This document shows positions 53,844 to 61,926 of a stretch of DNA of 64,000 nucleotides, piece by piece (positions within the stretch are counted from its first letter, which is position 1; each line of letters starts with the position of its first letter). Source of the DNA: JAHDNZ01 sp036721855. Its GTDB lineage: Bacteria > Bacillota > DTU065. Below the pieces are notes generated by a model. The model was not told where the DNA came from, searched no databases, and was given only the letters and a program-made list of their open reading frames with translations. The DNA lies in the NCBI GenBank assembly GCA_036721855.1, contig DAIMKF010000001.1, positions 1-64,000 on the forward strand, written 5' to 3'. The position numbers and the translations under genes were made by a program.

Positions 53844-54353
53844 TTAAAACTCACCGCTGCCAATAAAATGAAAAGTTGTATCTTTGGGTATTTTAAAGAC
53901 CAGCATAATGGTATCTTCGGTAATCTGTGCTCTAGTGACAATCTCAGGCGCTTTTTTAAGGTTGGGAAAGAGGATCTGCTTTAATTCAAAGTTTTCTTGT
54001 TCAACCCTTCGTAGTTTCATTTTTAATTCTCTTGTTATGGCTAGGTATTCCGGTAAATCCACAGCTTCTACAACACTTGGTTCAGGCAGTTCAATTTTGG
54101 TATAAATCACATAGCTGTTTGGGATTCGGCGGGCACGTGACGGGAGTTTTTTAATTTTTTCGTCTTCTTCCAAAGCTTTAACTGCTTTAAAAATAGCTCC
54201 TTTCGATAAACCGGATAGTTTAGCTAAATCGTCGTAGGTTATTTGAATTTTAGTATTACCTATTAACATAGCTCTTTGAATCATCACATCAAGTACTCTT
54301 TCTTTAGTTCGATCAGAAACTATTTGCACCCATTCTTTGTTCTCTTTAGACAT
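53844..54353 (-). CDS. HTH DNA-binding protein of unknown function
   Basis: The 169-residue protein has a probable winged HTH at about 30-85 (ITYDDLAKLSGLSKGAIFKAVKALEEDEKI), a basic wing SRARRIPNSY, then a helix (EYLAITRELKMKLRRVEQEN) that could be a coiled coil, and a short C-terminal beta-rich tail. It resembles MarR- or Rep-type winged helix proteins, but no family is recognised. It is single, and upstream of it lies a large intergenic region shared with yceD. Confidence 0.65.
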   Translation of the reverse strand: MSKENKEWVQIVSDRTKERVLDVMIQRAMLIGNTKIQITYDDLAKLSGLSKGAIFKAVKALEEDEKIKKLPSRARRIPNSYVIYTKIELPEPSVVEAVDLPEYLAITRELKMKLRRVEQENFELKQILFPNLKKAPEIVTRAQITEDTIMLVFKIPKDTTFHFIGSGEF

Positions 54354-54610
54354 AACCTTTCTTCCTTTCGGTAGTTTTTTGCAAAATTATAAGAGTAATA
54401 TATAATATGCTTCGTCTTTTTAAAATATTGCTGCTTATAAGTTAGAGTGTTCAATTTAATAGTAATATCATAAGAAAAGCCGGTTTCTAAACCAATAACT
54501 CAAAAGACAAATAAAAAGCTGCTGGCTTTAACGTGAAATTCTGATTCGGTTAAGAGCAGAGTTTAGTTGGTTAGCTATGGTCAGCTATCGGCAGTAAGTT
54601 TAAAATTAAC

Positions 54611-54639
54611 TTGCAGTTAATAAGTTGGGTGTGTATAAT
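54611..54639 (+). promoter_or_regulatory. Upstream sigma-A-like promoter of yceD-rpmF
   Basis: TTGCAG (54611-54616), a 17-nt spacer and a perfect TATAAT (54634-54639). Confidence 0.6.
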
Positions 54640-54678
54640 GGTAAAGGTGTTTATAAGTTAGGTGCCAAGGGAAATTGC

Positions 54679-54707
54679 TTGACGTAGATCTTGGCTGAGG
54701 CTATAAT
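54679..54707 (+). promoter_or_regulatory. Strong sigma-A promoter of yceD-rpmF
   Basis: TTGACG (54679-54684), a 17-nt spacer and a perfect TATAAT (54702-54707): close to consensus, as expected for a ribosomal protein operon. Confidence 0.85.
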
Positions 54708-54805
54708 TAGTAAGTGAAAATCTGTCTTTTAGCAATGTTATTTTGTGGTTGTAAGGTTTTTGGCGTTGCCAGCTGAAGCAGTTAAATGGCGAGGTGACTG
54801 GATCT

Positions 54806-55336
54806 ATGCGTGAACTCAAGATTAGTGTTGCTAATCTTCAGTCTGGTGATATTAAATCATTTCATTTCTATGTCCCTCAAAAATCCTGGCAGTTAAAAGA
54901 AGAGAATGTTGAAGTTTTAGAGCCATTGGATATCGATGGAACAGTTACACATGCCGGAGACTTTTATGTATTAAAAGCTAAAGTAAAAACAAGGTTAAAG
55001 ATGCAGTGTACTCGTTGCCTAACTGACTTTGAGGAAAACTATGTTTGTGATATAGAAGAGGAGCTTAAAAAAGCTGAAAATGAGGATGTTTTTGCAGGTT
55101 TATCTTTTGATGACGATCTCTATTCCACTTTCAGCGGTCAAGAGATCGATTTAGAACAAATAGTTAAAGAGCATATGGTTCTAAGCCTGCCGATTCAAAG
55201 ACTTTGCCGAGAGGATTGTTTAGGGATCTGTTCTATTTGCGGACAAGATCGTAATAAAAAATATTGCGATTGTGTAGAAGAAAAAGTAGATCCAAGACTA
55301 CAGGCATTAGAGCAATTACTTAAAAAGGAAAACTAG
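54806..55336 (+). CDS. YceD/DUF177 family protein
   Basis: The protein is 176 residues from ATG 54806 (GAGGTG 9 nt upstream; GTG 54794 is a weaker alternative). It has VKTRLKMQCTRCLTDFEE and the closing LCREDCLGICSICGQDRNKK with paired cysteines, the DUF177 pattern. YceD is almost always followed by rpmF, as here after 18 nt, and links to 23S rRNA maturation have been reported in bacteria and plants. Two promoters lie upstream. Confidence 0.93.
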   Translation: MRELKISVANLQSGDIKSFHFYVPQKSWQLKEENVEVLEPLDIDGTVTHAGDFYVLKAKVKTRLKMQCTRCLTDFEENYVCDIEEELKKAENEDVFAGLSFDDDLYSTFSGQEIDLEQIVKEHMVLSLPIQRLCREDCLGICSICGQDRNKKYCDCVEEKVDPRLQALEQLLKKEN

Positions 55337-55354
55337 TTCCAGGAGGTGTAGACA

Positions 55355-55531
55355 ATGGCAGTACCAAAGAGAAGAGTTTCAACAACACGAAAAGCAAAAA
55401 GACGTACAAACTGGAAATTAAACAAACCAACAATCAATTTTTGTCCTAGTTGTGGAGGTCCAAGAGAACCTCACCATGCCTGTACAGCATGTGGCACATA
55501 TAAAAGCAAGTCTGTTAAGACTAGTAAATAA
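55355..55531 (+). CDS. rpmF: Ribosomal protein L32
   Basis: The protein is 58 residues, starting MAVPKRRVSTTRKAKRRTNW, then a zinc-binding CPSCGG and CTACGT pair and a basic tail. All four zinc cysteines (C+ form) are present. AGGAGG precedes the ATG. L32 is a large ribosomal subunit protein; the gene follows yceD as in most Bacteria and ends in a strong terminator. Confidence 0.98.
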   Translation: MAVPKRRVSTTRKAKRRTNWKLNKPTINFCPSCGGPREPHHACTACGTYKSKSVKTSK

Positions 55532-55541
55532 ACAGTCATAC

Positions 55542-55567
55542 ACCGAGCATAACGCTCGGTTTTTTTA
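55542..55567 (+). terminator. Terminator of yceD-rpmF
   Basis: ACCGAGC (55542-55548), loop ATAAC, GCTCGGT (55554-55560), then seven T residues. Confidence 0.93.
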
Positions 55568-55665
55568 TCTATAATTAAAAAGGGATTTAAGTTATTAAGA
55601 ATAAAAATAAGAATAATAGGCCGGACTAGTTGATTTATTTATAAATTGCACGAGGAGGAAATATA

Positions 55666-55971
55666 ATGTTTGATTTTATAGAAGGAATTTGTGATTGGCT
55701 TGAACCCTACATCATTAAGGTTTTATATTTAGCCAGCTTTATTTCTTTAATTTTGGCCTTAGTTGGTGCAGTTACGGCGGCTTCAAATAGTCGTTTATTT
55801 ATGAAAGCGATAGTTTTTATCCTGACTCTAATTCAGGGTATTTTTGGGGCGGCTACTTTTTTAATTGCAGCGATAGTTATCCAGAAAGTATTTGCCATAT
55901 ATAAGCTACTGCAAGAGAATAAGGCCGAAAATGAGGTGTTACCTGAAAAAATATTCGGGGAAACTCGTTAG
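55666..55971 (+). CDS. Small two-helix membrane protein, unknown
   Basis: The 101-residue protein has an amphipathic N-terminal segment and two helices (VLYLASFISLILALVGAV and FILTLIQGIFGAATFLIA), then a short acidic tail (LLQENKAENEVLPEK). GAGGAGG lies 7 nt before the ATG, and a hairpin follows, so it is a real gene. No family is recognised. Confidence 0.75.
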   Translation: MFDFIEGICDWLEPYIIKVLYLASFISLILALVGAVTAASNSRLFMKAIVFILTLIQGIFGAATFLIAAIVIQKVFAIYKLLQENKAENEVLPEKIFGETR

Positions 55972-55994
55972 TTACAAAAAGAATTTTCCTTTTT

Positions 55995-56035
55995 AAGCAG
56001 GCTGGAAGCATTTTGCTTTTTAGCCTGCTTTATAA
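55995..56035 (+). terminator. Long hairpin terminator after small membrane gene
   Basis: AAGCAGGCT (55995-56003) pairs with AGCCTGCTT (56022-56030), with nested inner pairing around TTT. Confidence 0.65.
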
Positions 56036-56101
56036 TTAAGAGCTTGGATTCTCAAAGCAGTTAAGATTAGCAAATTGATATAAATTAAAGACATGAAGAA
56101 C

Positions 56102-56130
56102 TTGCCTTGTGTAAACATATCAGCTATACT
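56102..56130 (+). promoter_or_regulatory. Promoter of the fapR-fab operon
   Basis: TTGCCT (56102-56107), a 17-nt spacer and TATACT (56125-56130), 5 of 6 to the -10 consensus. Confidence 0.7.
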
Positions 56131-56147
56131 AATAACTAGGTACTAAT
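56126..56147 (+). promoter_or_regulatory. FapR operator overlapping the fapR -10 region
   Basis: The minus strand reads TTAGTACCTAG followed by a partial mirror (TTATTAGTAT), close to the known FapR consensus TTAGTACCTGRTACTAA. It overlaps the -10 box, so bound FapR would block RNA polymerase and malonyl-CoA would relieve it, giving autoregulation of the whole operon. Confidence 0.82.
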
Positions 56148-56181
56148 ACGTGGTAATGAATTATTTAAGAGGAGGGATAAT

Positions 56182-56760
56182 ATGGGTAGACTACTTAAAA
56201 AAGAGCGCCAATCTCTTCTGTTAGAAAAGATTAAGGAAGACCCTTTTCTAACAGATGAGATACTTTCGGCAAAGTTTAAGGTCTCAATCCAAACTATTCG
56301 GCTCGATCGTTTAGAGCTTGGTATTCCCGAGGTTAGGCAAAGGACGAAAAAGCTCGCCCAAAAAGCCTATTCGCAAGTGAGATCTTTAAAAAGCAGAGAA
56401 ATCATCGGAGAATTAGTCGATCTTAATCTCGGCGAAGATGGGATTAGTCTGTTAGAAGCCGTTGAGGAGATGGCTCTTAGCAATACAGGTGTTATCAGAG
56501 GGCATTTTATTTTTGCTCAGGCTAATTCACTAGCAGTTTCTTTAATCGACAGTAGAATTGTTTTAACAGGTTCAGCCAATGTTCGCTATCATCGTCCGGT
56601 TAAAGTTGGTGAAAGATTAATAGCCAAGGCTAAGGTTAGAGAGAAGAAAAAAAACCGCTACCTTGTTGATGTTGAAACCCGTATTGAAGATGAAAAGGTT
56701 TTTAGTGGCGAGTTTATTGTCTTTTCCCTCTCAGCCAACGAAACGGAGGTAGAACAATGA
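56182..56760 (+). CDS. fapR: Fatty acid biosynthesis repressor FapR
   Basis: The 192-residue protein has an N-terminal DeoR-like HTH (EDPFLTDEILSAKFKVSIQT, RLDRLELGIPEVR) and a C-terminal hot-dog domain with GHFIFAQANSLAVSLID and VRYHRPVKVGERLIAKAKV, as in FapR, which binds malonyl-CoA. It is the first gene of fapR-plsX-fabH-fabD-fabG-acpP-fabF-rnc, the arrangement typical for Bacillales and some other Bacillota. It overlaps plsX by 4 nt. Confidence 0.95.
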   Translation: MGRLLKKERQSLLLEKIKEDPFLTDEILSAKFKVSIQTIRLDRLELGIPEVRQRTKKLAQKAYSQVRSLKSREIIGELVDLNLGEDGISLLEAVEEMALSNTGVIRGHFIFAQANSLAVSLIDSRIVLTGSANVRYHRPVKVGERLIAKAKVREKKKNRYLVDVETRIEDEKVFSGEFIVFSLSANETEVEQ

Positions 56761-57746
56761 AGATTGCCATAGATGCCATGGGCGGAGATTATGCTCCTAA
56801 GGCAACTGTTACTGGAGCTCTCCTGGCTCGTAAGCTTTGGGGGATAGAAAGCATTTTAGTTGGCGATGAAAAGAAAATCAAACCTCTCCTTTTTGAGGCC
56901 AAAGAAGAAATGGAGATAGTTTCGGCAACTGAGAGTATTGGCTTTGACGAACATCCCCTAAAGGCTATTAGACAAAAAAAAGATGCCTCGATTATTGTGG
57001 CAGCAAAACTGGTGAAATCAGGCCAGGCAAACGCTTTAGTTGCAGCTGGCAGTACCGGTGCAGCTATGGCTGCAAGTCTTTTAACCTATGGCCGTCTCAA
57101 AGGGATTGACAGACCGGCTATAGCTTTTCCCATACCTACCCTAAAAGGGATGAGTCTGGTTTTAGATGGCGGAGCAAACCCTGAGGCTGGTTCGCAAAAT
57201 CTGGTAGATTTTGCTTTACTAGGCAGCATCTATATGGAAAAAGTTATAGGGGTTAATAGTCCGCAAGTAGCACTTCTTAACATAGGAGCAGAGGAGATTA
57301 AGGGAACTCCAGAAGTGATTGAAGCTTACCAATTATTAAAAAAGAGTGATCTCAACTTTAAAGGTAATATTGAAGCTCGAGATATCACCGCAGGCAATGC
57401 GGATGTGATAGTCTGCTCTGGTTTTGTCGGCAATATTGTACTTAAATATACTGAAGGCTTAGCAGCCGGGCTTTTTTCGCTGGTTAAAGAAGCTATGCTT
57501 TCTAACCTAAAGGGTAAAATTGGTGGCTTATTAGTAAAAGGTAACTTAAAAACGCTTAAAACACGTCTGGATTATTCAGAATATGGAGGGGCACCTCTGT
57601 TGGGCCTTAAAAACCTTACCTTGATTAGTCATGGCAGTTCGGATGCTAAAGCTATTGCTAATGCTGTGCATGTTGCCCACGCTGCATCTGAGAAAAGGAT
57701 AGTGGAAATAACTAAAGAAACATTGGAAAAGAGGGCAAGTACATGA
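56757..57746 (+). CDS. plsX: Acyl-ACP:phosphate acyltransferase PlsX
   Basis: The 329-residue protein begins MKIAIDAMGGDYAPKATV and continues ALVAAGSTGAAMAASL and LDGGANPEA, which are the PlsX hallmarks. It makes acyl-phosphate from acyl-ACP for phospholipid synthesis by PlsY. Its start overlaps the fapR stop and its stop overlaps the fabH start, so all three are coupled. Confidence 0.97.
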   Translation: MKIAIDAMGGDYAPKATVTGALLARKLWGIESILVGDEKKIKPLLFEAKEEMEIVSATESIGFDEHPLKAIRQKKDASIIVAAKLVKSGQANALVAAGSTGAAMAASLLTYGRLKGIDRPAIAFPIPTLKGMSLVLDGGANPEAGSQNLVDFALLGSIYMEKVIGVNSPQVALLNIGAEEIKGTPEVIEAYQLLKKSDLNFKGNIEARDITAGNADVIVCSGFVGNIVLKYTEGLAAGLFSLVKEAMLSNLKGKIGGLLVKGNLKTLKTRLDYSEYGGAPLLGLKNLTLISHGSSDAKAIANAVHVAHAASEKRIVEITKETLEKRAST

Positions 57747-58723
57747 AGGGATCCTCTATAGGTATTCTTGGGCTGGGGGCCTATGTACCAAAACGAGTTC
57801 TTACCAATCTGGATTTAGAAAAGATGGTAGATACATCAGACGAATGGATTGTAACAAGAACAGGAATTAAACAAAGACATCTGGCCTCTCCCGGCGAAGC
57901 ATCTTCCGATTTAGGTGCTAAAGCCGCTAAAAAAGCTTTAGAGGATGCTAAGCTAAAACCAGAGGAGATTGATGCTATTGTTACAGCAACTTTAAGCCCG
58001 GATCATATATTTCCTTCTACAGCCTGCCTTATTCAAGGAGAGTTAGGAGCAGAAAATGCCGCTGCTTTTGACTTAGGTGCCGGTTGTTCCGGTTTTATCT
58101 ATGCTTGCACGGTAGCTTATGGATTAGTTACGGCTGGGTTTGAAAAAGTTTTGGTAATAGGTACCGAGACCATTAGCCGCTTTATTGATTGGCAAGAAAG
58201 AAGCACTTGTGTTCTTTTTGGTGATGCCGCAGGGGCGGCTGTAATCGGACGAGTTAAAACAGGTGGCATCTATGGCTGGGATCTAGGTGCCGATGGCAAA
58301 GGTCACGATCTATTGAAAATAAATGCAGGGGGTTCGCGTGAACCGCTGACTGCTGAAAACATTGTTTCCAAGCGCCGGTTTCTTTCGATGAGTGGCCCTG
58401 AAGTATTTCGCTTTGCTGTGCGTATTATTCCCAAAACCGGCAAAAAAGCACTTAAGAGGGCTAAATTAGGCATAGAAGATATCGACTGGCTGATACCACA
58501 TCAAGCCAATACCAGAATAATCGAAGCTGCCATCGAAAGCTTAGGTATTGAAAAAGACAAGGTAATTGTTAACTTAGAACGTTATGGCAACACCTCAGCA
58601 GCTTCCATACCACTTGCCCTAACAGAGGGAGTATTAGAAGGTAAAGTTAAAAGAGGAGATAAACTTCTTTTAATAGGCTTTGGAGCCGGGCTTACCTGGG
58701 CGGCCATGGTACTTGAATACTAG
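57743..58723 (+). CDS. fabH: Beta-ketoacyl-ACP synthase III (FabH)
   Basis: The 326-residue protein carries the Cys-His-Asn triad: Cys115 in LGAGCSGFIYAC, His in LIPHQANTRI, Asn in YGNTSAASIP. It condenses acetyl-CoA (or branched acyl-CoA) with malonyl-ACP to start fatty acid synthesis. The order fabH after plsX is the usual one. Confidence 0.97.
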   Translation: MKGSSIGILGLGAYVPKRVLTNLDLEKMVDTSDEWIVTRTGIKQRHLASPGEASSDLGAKAAKKALEDAKLKPEEIDAIVTATLSPDHIFPSTACLIQGELGAENAAAFDLGAGCSGFIYACTVAYGLVTAGFEKVLVIGTETISRFIDWQERSTCVLFGDAAGAAVIGRVKTGGIYGWDLGADGKGHDLLKINAGGSREPLTAENIVSKRRFLSMSGPEVFRFAVRIIPKTGKKALKRAKLGIEDIDWLIPHQANTRIIEAAIESLGIEKDKVIVNLERYGNTSAASIPLALTEGVLEGKVKRGDKLLLIGFGAGLTWAAMVLEY

Positions 58724-58733
58724 GAGGATAAAA

Positions 58734-59621
58734 ATGGGGACAGCAGTAGTCTTTCCCGGGCAAGGAGCACAATATCTAGGTATGGGGCAGGAATTTTTTA
58801 AGGTAAGTCCAAAGGCCAGAGATATTCTCCAAGAGTGTAGTGAGGGTTCAGGTCTTGATTTAGATACTCTGATAACTTATGGACCAAAAGAGGTTTTAGC
58901 ACAGACAATCAATACCCAACCGGCGATTTATGCTGTTTCTCTGGCCATCTACCAAGCACTCAATATTAAACCTGATTATTTAGCCGGTTTTAGTTTGGGA
59001 CAGTATTCGGCACTAGCTGCAAGCGGAGTTTTTAGTATTAAAGAGGGAGCAAGACTGTTAAAACTAAGAGGCCAATTTATGCAAGAAGCAACTCCTAACG
59101 GCCAGATGGGGGCTATATTGGGCCTTGATTGCCATACTGTAAAAAAAATAGTGGCAGAAGTTGAAGATTATGTAGCTGTAGCCAATATAAACTGCCCCTT
59201 GCAGGTGGTTGTCTCAGGTACTCAAAAAGGAGTAAACCGCGCTTTGGAAACAGCTAAAAAACAGGGAGCCAAAAGAATTGTACAGTTAAATGTATCGGGT
59301 GCATTCCACTGTTCTCTTATGGAAAGTGCTGCCTTAAAGCTAAAAAAGGTCCTAGATGAAACCGAATTTGGCAACTTAGAGATTCCTGTTATCGGCAACG
59401 AAACAGCCAAAGAGATTGTAAATGTTAAAACGAGTCTGTTAACTCAACTTACCTCGCCTGTTTTGTGGCAAGAATCGATTGAATATCTAATTCAAAAAGG
59501 TGTTAAACGCTTTATCGAAGTAGGCCCAGGTAAAGTATTAAGTGGGTTAATCAAAAAAATTGATAATTCTTTGGCAGTGATTAATATCGAAGTACCTGAG
59601 GATTTAGCTAAATTGAGGTGA
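58734..59621 (+). CDS. fabD: Malonyl-CoA:ACP transacylase (FabD)
   Basis: The protein is 295 residues from ATG 58734 (AGGAGG 5 nt upstream; a frame from 58680 lies inside fabH). It has FPGQGAQYLGMGQEFF, the nucleophile Ser87 in GFSLGQYSALAASG and His in SGAFHCSLM. The usual GHSLGEY motif reads GFSLGQY here, so His is replaced by Phe and Glu by Gln next to the catalytic Ser; the fold and triad Ser/His remain. Confidence 0.95.
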   Translation: MGTAVVFPGQGAQYLGMGQEFFKVSPKARDILQECSEGSGLDLDTLITYGPKEVLAQTINTQPAIYAVSLAIYQALNIKPDYLAGFSLGQYSALAASGVFSIKEGARLLKLRGQFMQEATPNGQMGAILGLDCHTVKKIVAEVEDYVAVANINCPLQVVVSGTQKGVNRALETAKKQGAKRIVQLNVSGAFHCSLMESAALKLKKVLDETEFGNLEIPVIGNETAKEIVNVKTSLLTQLTSPVLWQESIEYLIQKGVKRFIEVGPGKVLSGLIKKIDNSLAVINIEVPEDLAKLR

Positions 59622-59625
59622 TACT

Positions 59626-60363
59626 TTGAACGAAAAAATAGCTTTGGTTACCGGTGGAACAAGAGGTATTGGTTTGGCAATTGTGGAAAAGTTTGCTCAG
59701 GCAGGTGCAAAAGTGGCTATTTTGGCCTCAAACAAGGAGAAAGTCGAGGAAACTGTGCTCAACCTCCAAGAAAAATATAATAAAGAGTTTTTTGGGGTTG
59801 CGGCCAATGTGGCTGACTATAACCAGGTTGAATCCGGAGTAAAGGCTGTTACTGAGAAATTAGGAAACATCGATATTTTAGTCAATAATGCCGGTATAAC
59901 AAAAGATGCCCTTTTTTTGCGTATGGCTGAAAATAATTGGGATTTAGTAATTGATGTCAACCTAAAAGGTGTCTATAACTGTACGAAAGCAATTTTTCCT
60001 GCTATGGTAAAAAAGCGTTATGGACGTATAGTCAACATCACTTCTATTGTAGGTATCACAGGGAATGTAGGGCAGGCTAATTATGCAGCGGCCAAAGCCG
60101 GAGTGATTGGGTTAACCAAAACGCTAGCTAAAGAGGGAGCACCCTTTCAGATACTTTGCAATGCTGTGGCACCCGGGTTTATTGAGACACAGATGACCCA
60201 AGCCATTTCTGAAAAAACAATTACCGAAATTAAAAAGAAAATACCTCTTAAAAGTCTTGGCAAACCCGAAGATGTTGCCTATGTGGTGGCCTTTTTAGCA
60301 TCTGAGGCCAATCAGTATCTTACCGGCCAGGTTATTGGTGTAGACGGTGGCCTGACCATGTAG
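59626..60363 (+). CDS. fabG: 3-oxoacyl-ACP reductase (FabG)
   Basis: This 245-residue short-chain dehydrogenase has nucleotide-binding TGGTRGIG, NNAGITKD, the Ser-Tyr-Lys set in ITSIVGITGNVGQANYAAAK, and PGFIETQMT. It starts with TTG, 4 nt after fabD. It performs the NADPH-dependent reduction of 3-oxoacyl-ACP. Confidence 0.96.
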   Translation: MNEKIALVTGGTRGIGLAIVEKFAQAGAKVAILASNKEKVEETVLNLQEKYNKEFFGVAANVADYNQVESGVKAVTEKLGNIDILVNNAGITKDALFLRMAENNWDLVIDVNLKGVYNCTKAIFPAMVKKRYGRIVNITSIVGITGNVGQANYAAAKAGVIGLTKTLAKEGAPFQILCNAVAPGFIETQMTQAISEKTITEIKKKIPLKSLGKPEDVAYVVAFLASEANQYLTGQVIGVDGGLTM

Positions 60364-60394
60364 TTAGAGTTAGTATTAAAAGGAGGTGAAAAAG

Positions 60395-60625
60395 GTGGCT
60401 GTTTTGGAAAAGGTTAAGGCGCTGGTAGCTGAAAAGCTTGGTGTTAGTGAAGACGAGATTACCCCAGAATCTACATTTGAGGATCTAGGAGCAGATTCTT
60501 TAGATGTAGTTGAATTGGTGATGGCACTTGAAGAAGAGTTTGATTTAGAGATCGCTGACGAAGATGTCGACAATATTAATAGCATTGGTGATGCTGTTGC
60601 TTATATAAAAGAGCATCAGGAATAA
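60395..60625 (+). CDS. acpP: Acyl carrier protein
   Basis: The protein is 76 residues from GTG 60395, chosen because AAGGAGG lies 8 nt upstream; an in-frame GTG at 60386 would add three residues. The phosphopantetheine attachment Ser is in ADSLDVVELVMALEEEF. It has the typical acidic ACP composition. Confidence 0.97.
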   Translation: MAVLEKVKALVAEKLGVSEDEITPESTFEDLGADSLDVVELVMALEEEFDLEIADEDVDNINSIGDAVAYIKEHQE

Positions 60626-60642
60626 TAAAAACCTCATAAACG

Positions 60643-60663
60643 GGGGGAGGCCTTGCCTCCCCC
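60643..60663 (+). other. GC-rich hairpin between acpP and fabF
   Basis: GGGGGAGGC (60643-60651), loop CTT, GCCTCCCCC (60655-60663), with no T-run; the fabF ribosome binding site starts 5 nt later. It is a probable attenuator or 3' stabiliser that lets acpP exceed fabF in expression. Confidence 0.7.
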
Positions 60664-60681
60664 AAAGAGGAGAGGGAAAAG

Positions 60682-61926
60682 TTGTTAAAACGAGTAGTAG
60701 TTACAGGGCTAGGGGCAGTTACCCCCTTGGGCCTTACGGTCTTAGAACTGTGGAATAATCTTATAGCTGGACAAAGTGGTGTGGATTTAATTTCTCATTT
60801 TGACACCTCTGATTTTAATGTTAAGATCGCTGCTGAAGTCAAAAACTTTCAGCCAGAAAATTACCTGGATAAAAAAGAAGTACGTCGCACTGATCGTTTT
60901 GTACAGCTGGCTATCGCTGCTGCTAAAATGGCAGTTGCCGATGCTTCTCTTACTATAGATAAAACTAACGCTGAAGATGTCGGGGTTTATATCGGCTCTG
61001 GAGTCGGCGGGATAGGTACTGTTGAAGAGCAAGCCAGGATTTTAGTGGAAAAAGGACCTTCAAGGGTCAGCCCCTTTATGGTTCCTATGATGATTTCTGA
61101 TATGGCTGCCGGACAAGTGGCAATTTATCTAGGAGCCAAAGGCCCCAACCAGGCAACTGTAACAGCTTGCGCTTCTTCGACTCACTCGATAGGAGATGCT
61201 TTTAACATCATTAGATGGGGTAAGGCCAAAGTAATGATTGCCGGTGGTGCGGAAGCAGCCATTACGCCTTTATCCATAGCCGGTTTTACCTCAGCCAGGG
61301 CTTTGAGTAATTCCAATGATACCCCCAAGAAGGCTTCCCGTCCTTTTGATCTTAAACGCAATGGTTTTGTAATGGGTGAAGGGGCAGGTGTTCTTATCTT
61401 GGAAGAATTAGAACATGCCTTAAAGCGCAAAGCCAAGGTCTATGCTGAAATAGTAGGGTTTGGCTCTACGGCCGATGCTTACCATGTTACCTCACCTGCT
61501 CCGGAAGGCGAAGGCGCAAAAAGGGCTATGCTAAAGGCTTTAGAAGATGCCAGGCTTGATAGGTCGGAGGTCCAGTATATCAATGCTCACGGTACCTCAA
61601 CTTATTATAATGATCTTTACGAAACCAAAGCCATAAAGAATATTTTTGGTAGTCAAATTGCTGTTAGCTCAACCAAATCCATGACCGGCCATCTCTTAGG
61701 GGCAGCCGGTGCCGTAGAAGCTATTATTACCGTTCTCACATTGACTAAGCAAATTATTCCACCTACAATTAACTATGAACACCCCGACCCAGAATGCGAT
61801 CTAGATTATGTGCCAAATAAAGCCAGAGAAGCAAAGATTGTAGCGGCCCTTTCCAATAACTTTGGTTTTGGTGGGCATAATGCAGTTTTAGCTTTGCGGA
61901 GGTATGTAAAGAGTGGAAACTCATAA
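60682..61926 (+). CDS. fabF: Beta-ketoacyl-ACP synthase II (FabF)
   Basis: The 414-residue protein uses a TTG start behind AGAGGAGAG. It has the Cys-His-His triad: TACASSTHSIG (Cys), INAHGTSTYYND (His), and MTGHLLGAAGA (His). It extends acyl-ACP by two carbons. No enoyl-ACP reductase is in the operon. Its last 14 nt overlap rnc. Confidence 0.96.
   Translation: MLKRVVVTGLGAVTPLGLTVLELWNNLIAGQSGVDLISHFDTSDFNVKIAAEVKNFQPENYLDKKEVRRTDRFVQLAIAAAKMAVADASLTIDKTNAEDVGVYIGSGVGGIGTVEEQARILVEKGPSRVSPFMVPMMISDMAAGQVAIYLGAKGPNQATVTACASSTHSIGDAFNIIRWGKAKVMIAGGAEAAITPLSIAGFTSARALSNSNDTPKKASRPFDLKRNGFVMGEGAGVLILEELEHALKRKAKVYAEIVGFGSTADAYHVTSPAPEGEGAKRAMLKALEDARLDRSEVQYINAHGTSTYYNDLYETKAIKNIFGSQIAVSSTKSMTGHLLGAAGAVEAIITVLTLTKQIIPPTINYEHPDPECDLDYVPNKAREAKIVAALSNNFGFGGHNAVLALRRYVKSGNS

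Larger units (their letters stand above)
54354..54805. other. Divergent regulatory region before yceD-rpmF
   Basis: About 450 nt that hold two promoter-like elements for yceD-rpmF (listed separately) and presumably the promoter of the divergent HTH gene. No further structure is visible. Confidence 0.5.
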
